DNA of 64,000 nt from Hoeflea prorocentri (GCF_027944115.1 NZ_JAPJZI010000001.1:4402001-4466000), one strand, 5' to 3'; numbered from the stretch's first letter, positions 47,601 to 56,379 are shown. Notes: a model not told the origin generated them from the letters alone. Numbers and translations: made by a program.

Positions 47601-48455
47601 GGAAACGTCATCGCCTACAGAACTCTGAGAGATCTGTCGGCACAGGCCGGTGCGGAGCTGATGAACCATTTGAACCGGCTCATTACGGATGCCTGGACAA
47701 AACGGCCGCAGGAGGCCCGCACGCTCGTCGATGCCTTTATCCGGATTGAAGACAGGATGTTGGAGACGTTTGAGGGTTATACGCGCGAACAGTATCATGG
47801 CGATGTCGGCGCCATATTGTTCGAGCTGATCGCCTCGGCAATGGCCGCGATTCCGTCAACCTTCGGCAATGTCATGGACACGGTGCTGCGGTTCAGGATT
47901 GGACTGCCGGAACTCTTTGACCGCATGAGCCGCCTTGGCGTGGCTCCGCTGGACAATGTGGGCGGCGGGCCTTCCCTCGTGACGCGGCTGATCTACGAGG
48001 CGGAACGGTTACGGCCGAATTTCAAGATCCTGATGCGCCAATGCGCCCAGGATACGGAACTGGAGCCGGGCCTGGCTCTTTCCGAGGGGGACTGGGTGGC
48101 GGCCTTGATAACGGCAGCCAATTTCGATGCCACGGTCTTTGACGATCCGTTTCGCTTTTCACTGCATCCGTTTGTACCCGAACACCCGGAGCGGCCCTTG
48201 GCCAATTACCTGCTGTTTGGAGCGGCGACAATGCCGCGTGAAGGAGAATCCGATCTGCAGGCGCGGGTGCGCGGGCGCCACTGCTGGGGGCGTGACGCGG
48301 TTGCCTTGCATATACTCGAACAATGCGTGCTCGCGGCGGGCCGCCTGGACGGGTTGCGTAATGTGGCCGGGCATGCCGGGGAGATGCAGGAGATTGCCGG
48401 TGCCAAAACCGGTCTTCTGGCACGCTTTGCCCGGCTGCGGCCGAGGCAGTTCTGA
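44661..48455 (+). CDS. DyP-type heme peroxidase-cytochrome P450 fusion protein
   Basis: This 1264-aa protein has three parts. Residues 1-285 are mostly helical and unrecognised. Residues 290-765 form a DyP peroxidase: the GxxDG motif is GFRDG at 442-446 with the catalytic Asp445, the heme-ligand His589 lies in CPLGSHIRRSNPR, a conserved distal Arg lies near 608 (RRHRILRRG), and LLFIAANARIDLQFEVIQ follows. Residues 790-1235 look like a P450: ExxR is E1113-R1116 (EAERLRP), and the Cys-ligand loop is RGRHCWGRDA with Cys1208, preceded by LLFG at 1184-1187. The I-helix region (1051-1078) reads AMAAIPSTFGN and lacks the usual acid next to the Thr. No signal peptide is seen. Fungal dioxygenase-P450 fusions act on fatty acids with a peroxide intermediate; a similar peroxide-coupled oxidation is inferred here. 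Confidence 0.82.
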   Translation: MPDIYTRPAGSQSGDAATRIQAHLGQASKFANGKTRNWSLFLFFRILSKAEMDNSRLLMARLADAVSNAEGGVPDSALDLAADLGAPQVGRCEPPTGDPAHPDPADPFPPADPLTDNFASDAFRAWLALLSKGDVGPLIANLSAFFDLDSGKPPSEAVLKLAGSLAAELKKKRGVYAALDWLQKKFDGGLSNETVLISLIMAIAVLMRHPDAKVKAAIDSIFDLTAFGDVVGEAGQKVVSQGLVAVCAYELLRQAKLARDGAEQKGHPSPVRSERVQVNGHHADKAVVYDPVPVNIAFTYPGLEKLDLDPTTLRSFPDAYRQGMAARAGRLGDTGPSAPENWHGELGLPSVSGYFTGGFQVGAMAQGDKWDMGPEEDWERLRRQVDDFNHRSGPRGKLLRTILGGLFRLVGMEIVHIELGQDPYFVENGRAVASGFRKEHFGFRDGVSQPFVDMKLGKPMPGGATPGRNGTWAPVAPGEIYLGYPDEDGNRAQQPTNALLRDGGTFMIFRKLEQDVTGFRAFLAEQRPGDPAAQQKLAAQFMGRWQNGTPLMMAPDSPRDIGPDSDRLINDFLFVRDDPRGEKCPLGSHIRRSNPRDIGGRNDVRRHRILRRGIGYGGPLLDNGSRGDGKKRGLLFIAANARIDLQFEVIQADWMNGGEFMGQAGLGKCPIAGTNSGGLQDSFHEAGATAPVTNIPAFVTTRGGDYFFAPGQDALIAMAEGERFETDAADLVSGGHSMSDPQTPGLFTRPRIEAFTRLFLNPRGAAELIRVTPPDIPPASPYPDGSTLHEPETLGRDVCFVGKHRHVSDVLRLIDADGNRRFSVAHYSEAGRRVLRGDDMVIGTETGGPTEAQRERLYCILGEAWMALDEASSESGGVRGRLAGIVSSRLEAALERTGDSRGIDLVRDLATDASYAVVDELFGTPGPGWVSELGIALPFARQHVGHLHPDWLSVSKGRMPRNPGLATMQIWSILTLGDVFGNVIAYRTLRDLSAQAGAELMNHLNRLITDAWTKRPQEARTLVDAFIRIEDRMLETFEGYTREQYHGDVGAILFELIASAMAAIPSTFGNVMDTVLRFRIGLPELFDRMSRLGVAPLDNVGGGPSLVTRLIYEAERLRPNFKILMRQCAQDTELEPGLALSEGDWVAALITAANFDATVFDDPFRFSLHPFVPEHPERPLANYLLFGAATMPREGESDLQARVRGRHCWGRDAVALHILEQCVLAAGRLDGLRNVAGHAGEMQEIAGAKTGLLARFARLRPRQF

Positions 48456-48466
48456 CCGGCTACAGG

Positions 48467-51355
48467 TCAGGCCAGCGCCTTGAAGCCATGCGTCTCGCAT
48501 AGAGCGCGGTGTTCGTCGATATCCTTGCTCAGCAGCGGGCTTGACGGATTGATCTGTGCCGTGAGCTTTGCCCTGATGGCCAGTCCCTGAGCCGTCAGGC
48601 CGGGATTGTTGATGCCGCGACCGATGGCGATTGCCTGGTCAATTGCCGGAATGCAGCGTTCAACGGCACCGGAGTGAAACAGCGCCTCTGCATAGCCGGC
48701 ATAGAGATAGAAGATTTCCAACCGGCCCGTGCGCAGGTGCAATGCGTTGTTGAAACAGTCCTGCGCCATCTCAAGCGCTTCATCAGCCTGTCCATTGCGC
48801 GCCATCGCCATGGCCAGCAGACCGATTATGTGCGGTTTGGGCGCATCGTAACCGTGGCGCTCGATCAGGGCGATTGCCGCGTTCAGGGTTTCAACCGCCT
48901 CCTTGTACCGCTCCATCATGATGAGCGTGCGGCCAAGCGCGTTGAGTGCGACCACTTCGGTGTAGGGATCCTTGCTGGACCTTGAGATGTCCAGGGCCCG
49001 CCTGCCATATTCCAGGCTTTCCTCATAGGCTCCCGTGTCGGTCAGAAACCAGCCCAGGAACGCGCGGGATATGGCGCCGGGAATGCCAGCGGATCCAAGC
49101 CGTGCGGTTTCGACGTCACCGGTCAGTTGTTCGCAGAGCGAGCGTTCGAGTTCAATCGCCTTGGCAAGATCGCCCGTGGCGTGGTTGAGCACGGCCAGCA
49201 GATGCTGCGCGGCAAAGGTATGTGGCAGCGAATCCATCTCGCGCGCCATCTCCAATGCCTCGGTCACGGTGGCCGCACCCTGTTTGTAACGCCCTTCGAA
49301 CCAGTCGATCATGGCAATATTGCACTTGGCGGCACAGATTTTGTTTATCCTGTTCTGCTTCATCGCCAGTGCCATGGCACGGGGCAGGTAGTCATGCATC
49401 TTGGAAAACTCGCCAAGCTGCAACATGGTCGGGCACACCATCAGTGTGAGGTCGACAAATTTCTTTTCGGCGGGCTCGCCGATGCGCTCGATACATTCAA
49501 GTGCATGTTCGAACAGAAGCTGTAATGATTTGCCGGCAAAATTTCGTCGTGCCATGTCTGCGGCGCGTGACAGATAATCCAGTGCCAGCTCGTCGTCTCC
49601 GGCTGATTCAGCGTGGAATACGAGGCGCTCATATTGTCCGGCAAGGTCCGGATAGGTTTGTGTGATGATGTCGATTGCCGAGCGATGTATCTCGGTTCGC
49701 CGTGCACGCGGCACCGTGATCGAGCAGGCCTCGGCTATGATGGCGTGACGAAACCGGACGGTTCGCCGCGACATGCGGCTTGCTATGGCAAGTTTCTCCA
49801 GCGTATCGATTTCAGCGTCGAGTTGTCCGCCGTCTTTTCCGAGCACCTTTTGCGCAAAATCGAGATCGACTTCCTCGCCAAGGATGCTCAAAGCCTGGGC
49901 GCAATGTTTTGCCGAGCGCGGGAGACGATTTAACCGGGCATGGATCATGGACTGCACGCCATGGGGAACCGAATGAATGGACTCGGGATCGTCCGAATCG
50001 ATCGAGCAGAAAAACTGTTCCAGAACAAAAGGAATGCCGTCGGCCTGGTCCAGCGCCTTCTCAACGCTGAGATGTTCAGGTGCTGACCCCGCGATGAGCT
50101 GATGGGCCATTTGGCGCATATGCGCGCGGTCCATGGGTTCGAGGCGCATGACGGCATCGGTGATCTGCTGTGCGTCGTAAGCAGCCTCCGGCCGTCCGGT
50201 CACAAGGAGAAAAAGGGTCCGGCTGTCATTGATGTCCTGCAGCATTTCAAGACAAAGCTGACTTTCAGGGTCAACGATATGAAGGTCTTCGACGAGCAGC
50301 ACGGTCCGTCCCCTGATTGCCAGATTGCGGAAGGTGCGGACAAGGGCAGTTGCCGTTTCCTTCAAGGACAAATGCGGGGTGCTGCCGGAGGGGCTTCTGC
50401 TCTCCGAACTCACTATGGCATCAAGGGCTGACAGCGCGTCCGGCTTTACGCCCACTGCTTCGGCCGCCAACCAGATCTCTTGTCGTGACGCCTGGTCGTC
50501 CAGATTCAAAGCATCCAGAATGAGGCCCTGCATGACGGCAAAGGGCGTGATGCGCTTTTGCATATCACCGCGGAACACCACGAGCCGGTCGGCAATATCA
50601 TTGGACAAGGCCTCGTGGATCGCAGCTGCCGCCAGGCGGCTCTTGCCAATCCCGGGTTCTCCGATGATCGCCAGTGCACCATTTTTTGCCATACCGACCT
50701 TGATCGTGTCGCGCAGCATGGAGAGTTCGCGATCCCGGCCGACAATGGGCAGCTTGTATTGCTGAATCACATCCCTGCCCGCCGTGCGGTCCGCCAGCGC
50801 CGTCAGGGTGAAGACGCTTGAGCCGATCTCGTCGAGTATCTGCAGATCCGGCCGCGGACCGCACTTCTGATCGTAGCGGCAAAGCTCAAGGGTTTTCCCG
50901 CTGAGCAAAATCTCTCCCGGTTCTGCGGTTTTCTCAAGCCGTGCGGCCAGATGCACCGTGCCGCCCACAAGGTCGATCTGCGAGCTGCGCTCAAGCGTCA
51001 GATTGCGCAATCCCACGAGACCGGAGTGAATGCCGACCCGAAACTGGACGACGTTGGAGACCGGATCACGGATCGGCTCGCCCCTGTCACCGTAGTGCTG
51101 AATGTTCCATGCCGCATCACAGGCGCGATCGGCATGGTCTTCCATTGAATCAGGCCAGCCGAACACCGCCACTCCGCCGTCCCCGGCGAAACTGACAAGC
51201 AACCCGCCGGCCCGTTCGACTTCCGTGCGGATGTGATCGAGGACTTTATCCACCATGAGTTGTGCATCATCAGGGTCAACGGTGGCTATTCGACTGGTAG
51301 AACTGACTGCATCGACGACCATGACGGTCACGACACTACGCTCTGGATACGCCAT
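48467..51355 (-). CDS. class III nucleotide cyclase-AAA ATPase-TPR protein
   Basis: This 962-aa protein starts with a class III cyclase domain. The two metal-binding aspartates are present (Asp15 in VVDAVSSTSR and Asp59 in FAGDGGVAVFG), and the domain includes LVGGTVHLAARLE. In active cyclases the last block usually reads VNxAAR; here the Asn is His, while the Arg remains. An ATPase follows, with Walker A GEPGIGKSRL and Walker B TVLLVEDLHIVD. The second half is made of helical TPR-like repeats (AFLGWFLTDTGAYEESLEYG, AVVALNALGRTL-like). This resembles large cyclase/AAA/TPR regulators (guanylate cyclase-ATPase-like proteins). The ATG at 51355 is preferred; a start at 51388 would add 11 residues. 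It converges on the DyP-P450 gene, leaving 11 bp. Confidence 0.85.
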   Translation of the reverse strand: MAYPERSVVTVMVVDAVSSTSRIATVDPDDAQLMVDKVLDHIRTEVERAGGLLVSFAGDGGVAVFGWPDSMEDHADRACDAAWNIQHYGDRGEPIRDPVSNVVQFRVGIHSGLVGLRNLTLERSSQIDLVGGTVHLAARLEKTAEPGEILLSGKTLELCRYDQKCGPRPDLQILDEIGSSVFTLTALADRTAGRDVIQQYKLPIVGRDRELSMLRDTIKVGMAKNGALAIIGEPGIGKSRLAAAAIHEALSNDIADRLVVFRGDMQKRITPFAVMQGLILDALNLDDQASRQEIWLAAEAVGVKPDALSALDAIVSSESRSPSGSTPHLSLKETATALVRTFRNLAIRGRTVLLVEDLHIVDPESQLCLEMLQDINDSRTLFLLVTGRPEAAYDAQQITDAVMRLEPMDRAHMRQMAHQLIAGSAPEHLSVEKALDQADGIPFVLEQFFCSIDSDDPESIHSVPHGVQSMIHARLNRLPRSAKHCAQALSILGEEVDLDFAQKVLGKDGGQLDAEIDTLEKLAIASRMSRRTVRFRHAIIAEACSITVPRARRTEIHRSAIDIITQTYPDLAGQYERLVFHAESAGDDELALDYLSRAADMARRNFAGKSLQLLFEHALECIERIGEPAEKKFVDLTLMVCPTMLQLGEFSKMHDYLPRAMALAMKQNRINKICAAKCNIAMIDWFEGRYKQGAATVTEALEMAREMDSLPHTFAAQHLLAVLNHATGDLAKAIELERSLCEQLTGDVETARLGSAGIPGAISRAFLGWFLTDTGAYEESLEYGRRALDISRSSKDPYTEVVALNALGRTLIMMERYKEAVETLNAAIALIERHGYDAPKPHIIGLLAMAMARNGQADEALEMAQDCFNNALHLRTGRLEIFYLYAGYAEALFHSGAVERCIPAIDQAIAIGRGINNPGLTAQGLAIRAKLTAQINPSSPLLSKDIDEHRALCETHGFKALA

Positions 51356-51785
51356 CAAATGCACTGCGCATGCCCCCGAAACCGGCATATTCGACGCACG
51401 CTCAAACCCGGAAATGATCCAAACATATGCATGCGGCTATCAGGGCACCCGGCCTTCGGATGAAAGCCGGGTGCTCCCGCGCCATAATCATTCATCTGCA
51501 ATTATTGACCCTAATTACCAAATATATCAAATTTTTGCGGCTTGTGACAGTTTGGCGCAGTTTGTCCGGCGTATCATTGATTGCCGGGATAGCTGACACA
51601 CAACAGGAAGGGCACCGGCTCCAGGACGCCGCCAAATGTCGGCATGCGTGTTAATCGATCTTTTGCAATTGCCTCTTAACTTGTGCTTTGCCGGTCGTTC
51701 GCACTTATACCGCGAACTCGCATGAAGCATTTGATCCGGCCGCCGCTCGGCATTTTTTCCTATATTTTTCTCCGGATATCTTCTG
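51356..51785. other. 430-bp intergenic region between the cyclase and the second chemoreceptor
   Basis: No gene is supported. GCACCCGGC at 51445-51453 pairs perfectly with GCCGGGTGC at 51466-51474, a strong hairpin that lies about 90 bp upstream of the cyclase start. An AT-rich stretch follows at about 51500-51540. The promoters of both divergent genes must lie here, but no clear hexamers were identified. Confidence 0.5.
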
Positions 51786-54086
51786 ATGCTCATTTCTCGG
51801 AAATTGCCTCTCGCCGCCGCCATTTTGACTGTCGTTTCCATCGCAGCGTCCAGTATCGGCGGTATGATGATCAGCTCCAATGCGCTTACCCGTGAATATA
51901 GCGAGAAGCTGTCGGCAATATCGGACGGGCGGCGCAATCAGATCGAGACATACCTAGAGGCGACTATAAAGGACATTGAGGAAATTGCCGTCACGCAGGA
52001 CGTTGCTGCTGCACTCAACCTTTTCGGGATCGCCTTGACGATGGTTGAAGACGGTATGGAGAATGCCTTTCGCGACCTGGTGAGCGATCCGAATCTCAGC
52101 CTTGACGAAAAGGCTGCGCAAGGCAGGGCCAGCGGCGCGAGCATCTATCTCAACCACGAAGGCAAATTCGGTCCGGTCTTTGCGAAAATCGCCGAGGAGA
52201 ACGGCTTTGAAGACATCTTCCTGGTGAAGGCGGACGGCCAGGTCGTCTATACGCTGAAAAAGAAAGATGACTTCAACGTCAGTCTCGCGGATGCGGCATG
52301 GAAGGATACGCTTTTGGCACAGGCGCAAAAACAGGCGCTTGAAAAAGGCGATGGCGATGGTGTGGCGTTCGTTGACTATGCGCCCTATGCGCCAGGTGAG
52401 CAGTCGATGACAGCTTTTGTCGCCAAACCGGTGATTGTCGGAGATGAGACGAAAGGCGCGTTCATCGTGGCGCTGCCGACCGGCCGTATCGGGGCGATCA
52501 TGAACAACAGGACCGGACTTGGAAAGACCGGCGAAACCGTCCTGATCAATTCAAAGGGTTATCTTCTTACCGACTCTCCGCTGACACAAACAAACGATGT
52601 CGGCGTCGTAAAGCTTGATCCTGCCCAGTTCAGCCAGCTCGTTGGGCGTGAGATTGTTTCCGGCGTGGATGACAGCTACCGTGAGAACATGAGCGCCAAG
52701 GTTGCCTTTGCAGGCGTCGACTTCCTCAATGCCGGCTGGGTTGTTGCCGCGTTGGTCGACAGTCGTGAAGCAGGCGAGGCCGTGGCTTCCATGCGCCAGA
52801 TCGTCATTCTTGCATCGCTTGTTCTTCTGGCTGTCTCTCTTGCCGGCGCATTGCTGTTTTCACGCAATCTTACCCGGCCGATCAACGCGCTCGTCGCCAA
52901 TATGCGTGAGCTTAGTGAGGGGCGTACCGATTTCGACATCGACAATATGGACCGCAAGGATGAAATCGGCGACATGGTTCGCTCGGTTGCCGTCTTCAAG
53001 GAGGCGGCCATCGAAAAGCGGCGGCTAGAGGGCGAAGCGGAGGAAACCCGGCTTACCTCTGAGCGCGAAGCATCCGAGCGGGCGGCTGACAAGGCGCAAG
53101 AAGCACAGCAGATGCAGACAGCCGTCGATGCTCTTGCAGGTGGTCTGGAGCGCCTGTCGGATGGCGATCTCACGGTACGGCTGGATGAGCCGTTCATGGA
53201 CAGCCTCGACCGTCTGCGTGTCGATTTCAACAAGACGGTGGTGCATCTGAACTCCACGCTCTACCAGATACAGGACGGCGCCGGATCGATTGACGGCAAC
53301 GCCCGGGAAATGCGTGCCTCAGCCGACGATCTCTCACGCCGGACGGAACAGCAGGCGGCATCTCTGGAAGAGACATCGGCGGCGCTTGAAGAAATCACGT
53401 CTACTGTGCGTGAAACCTCGGAACGGGCCGCCGAGGCCGAGCAGATGGCCAACGCCGCCAAGGACGATGCCGACAGATCCAGTTCGGTCGTTGTAGAGGC
53501 CGTTGAGGCCATGGAAGGCATTGAAAAGGCGTCATCTGAGATTTCCAATATTATCAACGTGATCGACGAGATCGCCTTTCAGACGAACCTTCTGGCGCTT
53601 AATGCCGGGGTTGAGGCGGCGCGGGCCGGCGATGCCGGCAAGGGCTTTGCCGTGGTTGCCCAGGAAGTGCGGGAACTTGCCCAACGGGCCGCAGGCGCAG
53701 CCACCGAAATCAAGGACCTGATTACCAGATCGGGAAGCGAGGTCAGCAATGGCGTTTCTCTCGTCAAGGCCACCGGGCAGGCGCTCGATCAGATTTCGCA
53801 GCATGTTGCCGATATCAACAACCGGATTGCGACGATTGCGCAGGCCTCAAAGGAACAGCTCACGGGTGTCCAGGAGGTCAACTCGGCTGTCGTGCAGATG
53901 GATCGCATGACACAGCAGAATGCCGCCATGGTTGAAGAAACCAATGCCGTCATCCATAAACTTGCCGATGATTCCGCCGGTCTTTCCGCATTGGCGGGTG
54001 AGTTCAGCCTTTCTGGTGACACCGCTGACGCAGGGTCTTCCGACGGGTCAGTGGCAGAGCCTGCAGGGCATCGCCTTGCCGGTTGA
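51786..54086 (+). CDS. methyl-accepting chemotaxis protein with a double-Cache-like sensor domain
   Basis: This 766-aa chemoreceptor has a membrane segment at about 8-30 and a long periplasmic region of some 300 residues. That region contains [19 protein letters not shown] and [20 protein letters not shown], two blocks typical of dCache sensor domains. A second membrane segment lies near 335-360, followed by HAMP ([19 protein letters not shown]), a second HAMP-like stretch ([19 protein letters not shown]) and the signalling domain with [20 protein letters not shown] at the tip. The C-terminus ends in GHRLAG and lacks the xWxxF pentapeptide of the other receptor in the window. The ligand is unknown; dCache domains often bind amino acids or amines. 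Confidence 0.92.
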   Translation: MLISRKLPLAAAILTVVSIAASSIGGMMISSNALTREYSEKLSAISDGRRNQIETYLEATIKDIEEIAVTQDVAAALNLFGIALTMVEDGMENAFRDLVSDPNLSLDEKAAQGRASGASIYLNHEGKFGPVFAKIAEENGFEDIFLVKADGQVVYTLKKKDDFNVSLADAAWKDTLLAQAQKQALEKGDGDGVAFVDYAPYAPGEQSMTAFVAKPVIVGDETKGAFIVALPTGRIGAIMNNRTGLGKTGETVLINSKGYLLTDSPLTQTNDVGVVKLDPAQFSQLVGREIVSGVDDSYRENMSAKVAFAGVDFLNAGWVVAALVDSREAGEAVASMRQIVILASLVLLAVSLAGALLFSRNLTRPINALVANMRELSEGRTDFDIDNMDRKDEIGDMVRSVAVFKEAAIEKRRLEGEAEETRLTSEREASERAADKAQEAQQMQTAVDALAGGLERLSDGDLTVRLDEPFMDSLDRLRVDFNKTVVHLNSTLYQIQDGAGSIDGNAREMRASADDLSRRTEQQAASLEETSAALEEITSTVRETSERAAEAEQMANAAKDDADRSSSVVVEAVEAMEGIEKASSEISNIINVIDEIAFQTNLLALNAGVEAARAGDAGKGFAVVAQEVRELAQRAAGAATEIKDLITRSGSEVSNGVSLVKATGQALDQISQHVADINNRIATIAQASKEQLTGVQEVNSAVVQMDRMTQQNAAMVEETNAVIHKLADDSAGLSALAGEFSLSGDTADAGSSDGSVAEPAGHRLAG

Positions 54087-54118
54087 GGGTGCTCCAGAAT
54101 TCAGGATAGGAGCGTATT

Positions 54119-55630
54119 TTGCGCTGTAGCCGCTACGGGTTCGTGGGTCATATTTTCAGGATTGCCTTAGGGCTTTTTCTGATTTCTTTCCCCGGCGCCA
54201 AAGCGGATACGGTGTCCGGTTTTGCGAAAACCGAATGCTGGTTCGGTTCTTCGCGGGACCGCAAGGTCAGTTGCGGCATTTTGCGGGTTCCGGTCGATCA
54301 TTTTGACCCGGACGGAAGGTTTTTTGAACTGCCGGTCGTTCGAATTCACCTGACAAAGGGCGCGAAGTCAAAGCCGCCGCTAATCTACCTGACCGGCGGC
54401 CCGGGAATGACCTCCCATATTCAGACCGCACAAGATGTCAGTCATTGGATGAACTTCGGCGCTGAAATCCTCTTTCGCCGAGAGCTTGTTGTTATTGAGA
54501 TGCGGGGCTCGAGGGCAAGCAAGCCGTCAATGATGTGTCCTGCGTTAAATGATCCAACTCAGTTGTATGGTCTGACGCAAACCGGATCCAATGCCGCCGC
54601 AGAACCTATAAAGATTGAGGATTTGTGGAAGGCCTGCCGGGATGATCTGGCTCGAAAAGGGATCGATGTGGCGTCTGTAAACCGCCATCAGATCGCCCAT
54701 GACATACGAGTGCTGGCACAAGGGCTCGGCGCGGACAAAATATCCTTATATGGGATATCTTACGGCACGACGTATGCAATGACGATAATGGAAGAGTTTC
54801 CGGAACTTGTTGCCGACGTTGTTCTGGATTCAGTATATCCGCCGGAGGCTACGTCAAATATAGCGCATACCCTGGCGCTAAGGCGTACGCTTAACAAGTA
54901 CTTTTCTGCTTGCCAAAAATCCACGGAATGCGCTTCCAGGTACCCGGATCTTGAACGTCGCTTCTTTGACGGCGTTAAAAACCTATCAAACAGCCCGGTA
55001 GATGTGACCTTCTCCGCCGGTTCCGATAACTCGATTGTTCAGTCAGTTGTCGTCGATGACGAGCTCTATTTGGCTGCCTTGCGGGAAGCCATGAGCTGGC
55101 ATGACATGCAGGGCTGGATACCCGCATATATTAACGCGGTTGATGACCCCGAAGGTTTCCCATTTGGCTGGCTGATTGAGCTCTATTTCAAGTTTGGCTT
55201 TTACAAGGATTTCAGTGCAGGCGCACATTACTCTTCGTTTTGTTATGACCTGCCGGCGGATTTCGATGGTTGCGGGATCGAAAATGAGTTTGAACGGGCC
55301 GAAATGGAGAGTTGGGGTCTACCGGCATGCAATATCTGGAGAGGCAAACGGGCTGATCGATCGGAGCGGAAGAAACTCATTTCGTCGATACCCGCATTGA
55401 TTCTGGTCGGTGAACTAGACGCGGTTACGCCTCCATATCAGGCCCGAATGGCAGCGGCGGGATTGGAAAACAGTTTTCTCTTTGAGTTTCCCACGCTCGG
55501 ACACGACATTTTATCAAGCAGTGATTGTGCCCGTCAGATTGTGCTGGACTTTCTTCGAGACTCCCGAGAAAGACCGCACAGAAAATGCCTGGATAGTGTT
55601 CCAGAACTGAGTTTTGAGACATTTTATTGA
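54119..55630 (+). CDS. secreted alpha/beta hydrolase of the TAP-like peptidase type
   Basis: This 503-aa protein starts with a signal peptide (FRIALGLFLISFPGAKADT) and matches the tripeptidyl-aminopeptidase/proline iminopeptidase-like hydrolases. The oxyanion HG-type region reads LIYLTGGPGMTSH, the nucleophile elbow GISYGTTYAMT carries the Ser, GELDAVTPPYQ the Asp and LGHDIL the His. It probably cleaves short peptides or esters in the periplasm. The start is a TTG at 54119 with AGGA upstream. Base composition is unusual: 88 of 180 bases at 54721-54900 are G or C (49 percent), below most neighbouring genes. It follows the chemoreceptor by 32 bp but may be a later arrival. Confidence 0.85.
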   Translation: MRCSRYGFVGHIFRIALGLFLISFPGAKADTVSGFAKTECWFGSSRDRKVSCGILRVPVDHFDPDGRFFELPVVRIHLTKGAKSKPPLIYLTGGPGMTSHIQTAQDVSHWMNFGAEILFRRELVVIEMRGSRASKPSMMCPALNDPTQLYGLTQTGSNAAAEPIKIEDLWKACRDDLARKGIDVASVNRHQIAHDIRVLAQGLGADKISLYGISYGTTYAMTIMEEFPELVADVVLDSVYPPEATSNIAHTLALRRTLNKYFSACQKSTECASRYPDLERRFFDGVKNLSNSPVDVTFSAGSDNSIVQSVVVDDELYLAALREAMSWHDMQGWIPAYINAVDDPEGFPFGWLIELYFKFGFYKDFSAGAHYSSFCYDLPADFDGCGIENEFERAEMESWGLPACNIWRGKRADRSERKKLISSIPALILVGELDAVTPPYQARMAAAGLENSFLFEFPTLGHDILSSSDCARQIVLDFLRDSRERPHRKCLDSVPELSFETFY

Positions 55631-55781
55631 CCACGCTCAGTAAGGCTTCGCGGCTTGCTGCCAACGGTGCGGCCGTTTTTTCCGCGCTGGTCCATCATGC
55701 CGTGATCTCAAGTGCTTCCGTCAATCTGGTGGCCGAGACTTCCGGAAGGCGATTAGCCGGGTAATTTCCGGCGGGCAGCCC

Positions 55782-56345
55782 CTAATCGCCCCTGATTATT
55801 ACCAGGGTGGACTTCTTCAATGAAGCGAGCAGGCTCAACAGGTGATCTCGGCTTTTGGCGGTATATTTGAGATTGGCCGAGGCGGTGACGATGAAATCGG
55901 CGAACTGCGCCGGCGTCAGACCATTGGCCGCGAGCTTTGCCTCATAGGGTGAAAGAAGGTCCGCGAGCATGTCTTTTTTTCGGTCGTATGCCTTTTCCTG
56001 CTCGGCTTTGCCGACCGTGTTGTAGCCGGTTATCAGGTCTTCACTGTCCGGCATGCTGCTGAGAATGTCGTAATATTCGATAACACTGTGCTGAAAAAAC
56101 GTGTCCAGCTTGTCCGATATCGTCTCATCCGTCCGCCAGTCCGCCGTGAGCGCCTCATGGGTGTTGTCCGTCATGTAACGGACGGCTGCCGCCAGAACCT
56201 CTTCCTTGTTGGAGTAGCTGGCATAAAGCGTTTGCCGGGATATGCCCGCCTCGGATGCTATATCCCCCATGGTCGTCTTGCGCACGCCGTAGCGTGATAA
56301 AAGGTCGATCGCGACTTTTGCGATTTTCTTTTCTTTTTCGTCCAT
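55782..56345 (-). CDS. TetR family transcriptional regulator
   Basis: This 187-aa protein has an N-terminal TetR helix-turn-helix: AIDLLSRYGVRKTTMGDIASE then AGISRQTLYASYSNKEEVL. The C-terminal ligand domain is helical and of unknown specificity. It is divergent from the molybdenum hydroxylase operon (142 bp between starts), the usual place for a TetR repressor of neighbouring catabolic genes. A palindrome in the shared region is the candidate operator. No strong ribosome-binding site precedes the ATG at 56345. Confidence 0.9.
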   Translation of the reverse strand: MDEKEKKIAKVAIDLLSRYGVRKTTMGDIASEAGISRQTLYASYSNKEEVLAAAVRYMTDNTHEALTADWRTDETISDKLDTFFQHSVIEYYDILSSMPDSEDLITGYNTVGKAEQEKAYDRKKDMLADLLSPYEAKLAANGLTPAQFADFIVTASANLKYTAKSRDHLLSLLASLKKSTLVIIRGD

Positions 56346-56354
56346 TTTTACAAC

Positions 56355-56379
56355 TTGACAATTTGTGTCGTAATGTCAA
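56355..56379. promoter_or_regulatory. candidate TetR operator and divergent -35 elements
   Basis: The site is TTGACA-N13-TGTCAA, so each strand carries a consensus -35 hexamer at the palindrome ends. It lies nine bases upstream of the tetR start and about 110 bp upstream of the 2Fe-2S subunit gene. A repressor bound here could block both promoters. Confidence 0.5.

Noticed and set aside
41131-51388. Interpretation of the peptidase/DyP-P450/cyclase cluster as an encapsulin or known phage-defence system
   Set aside because: There is no encapsulin shell gene, no cargo-loading peptide was recognised on the DyP domain, and no gene of a named defence system is present.
51255-51596. 113-codon plus-strand frame opposite the cyclase start
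   Set aside because: Half of it is the antisense of the conserved cyclase domain and the rest is AT-rich leader; there is no coding pattern.
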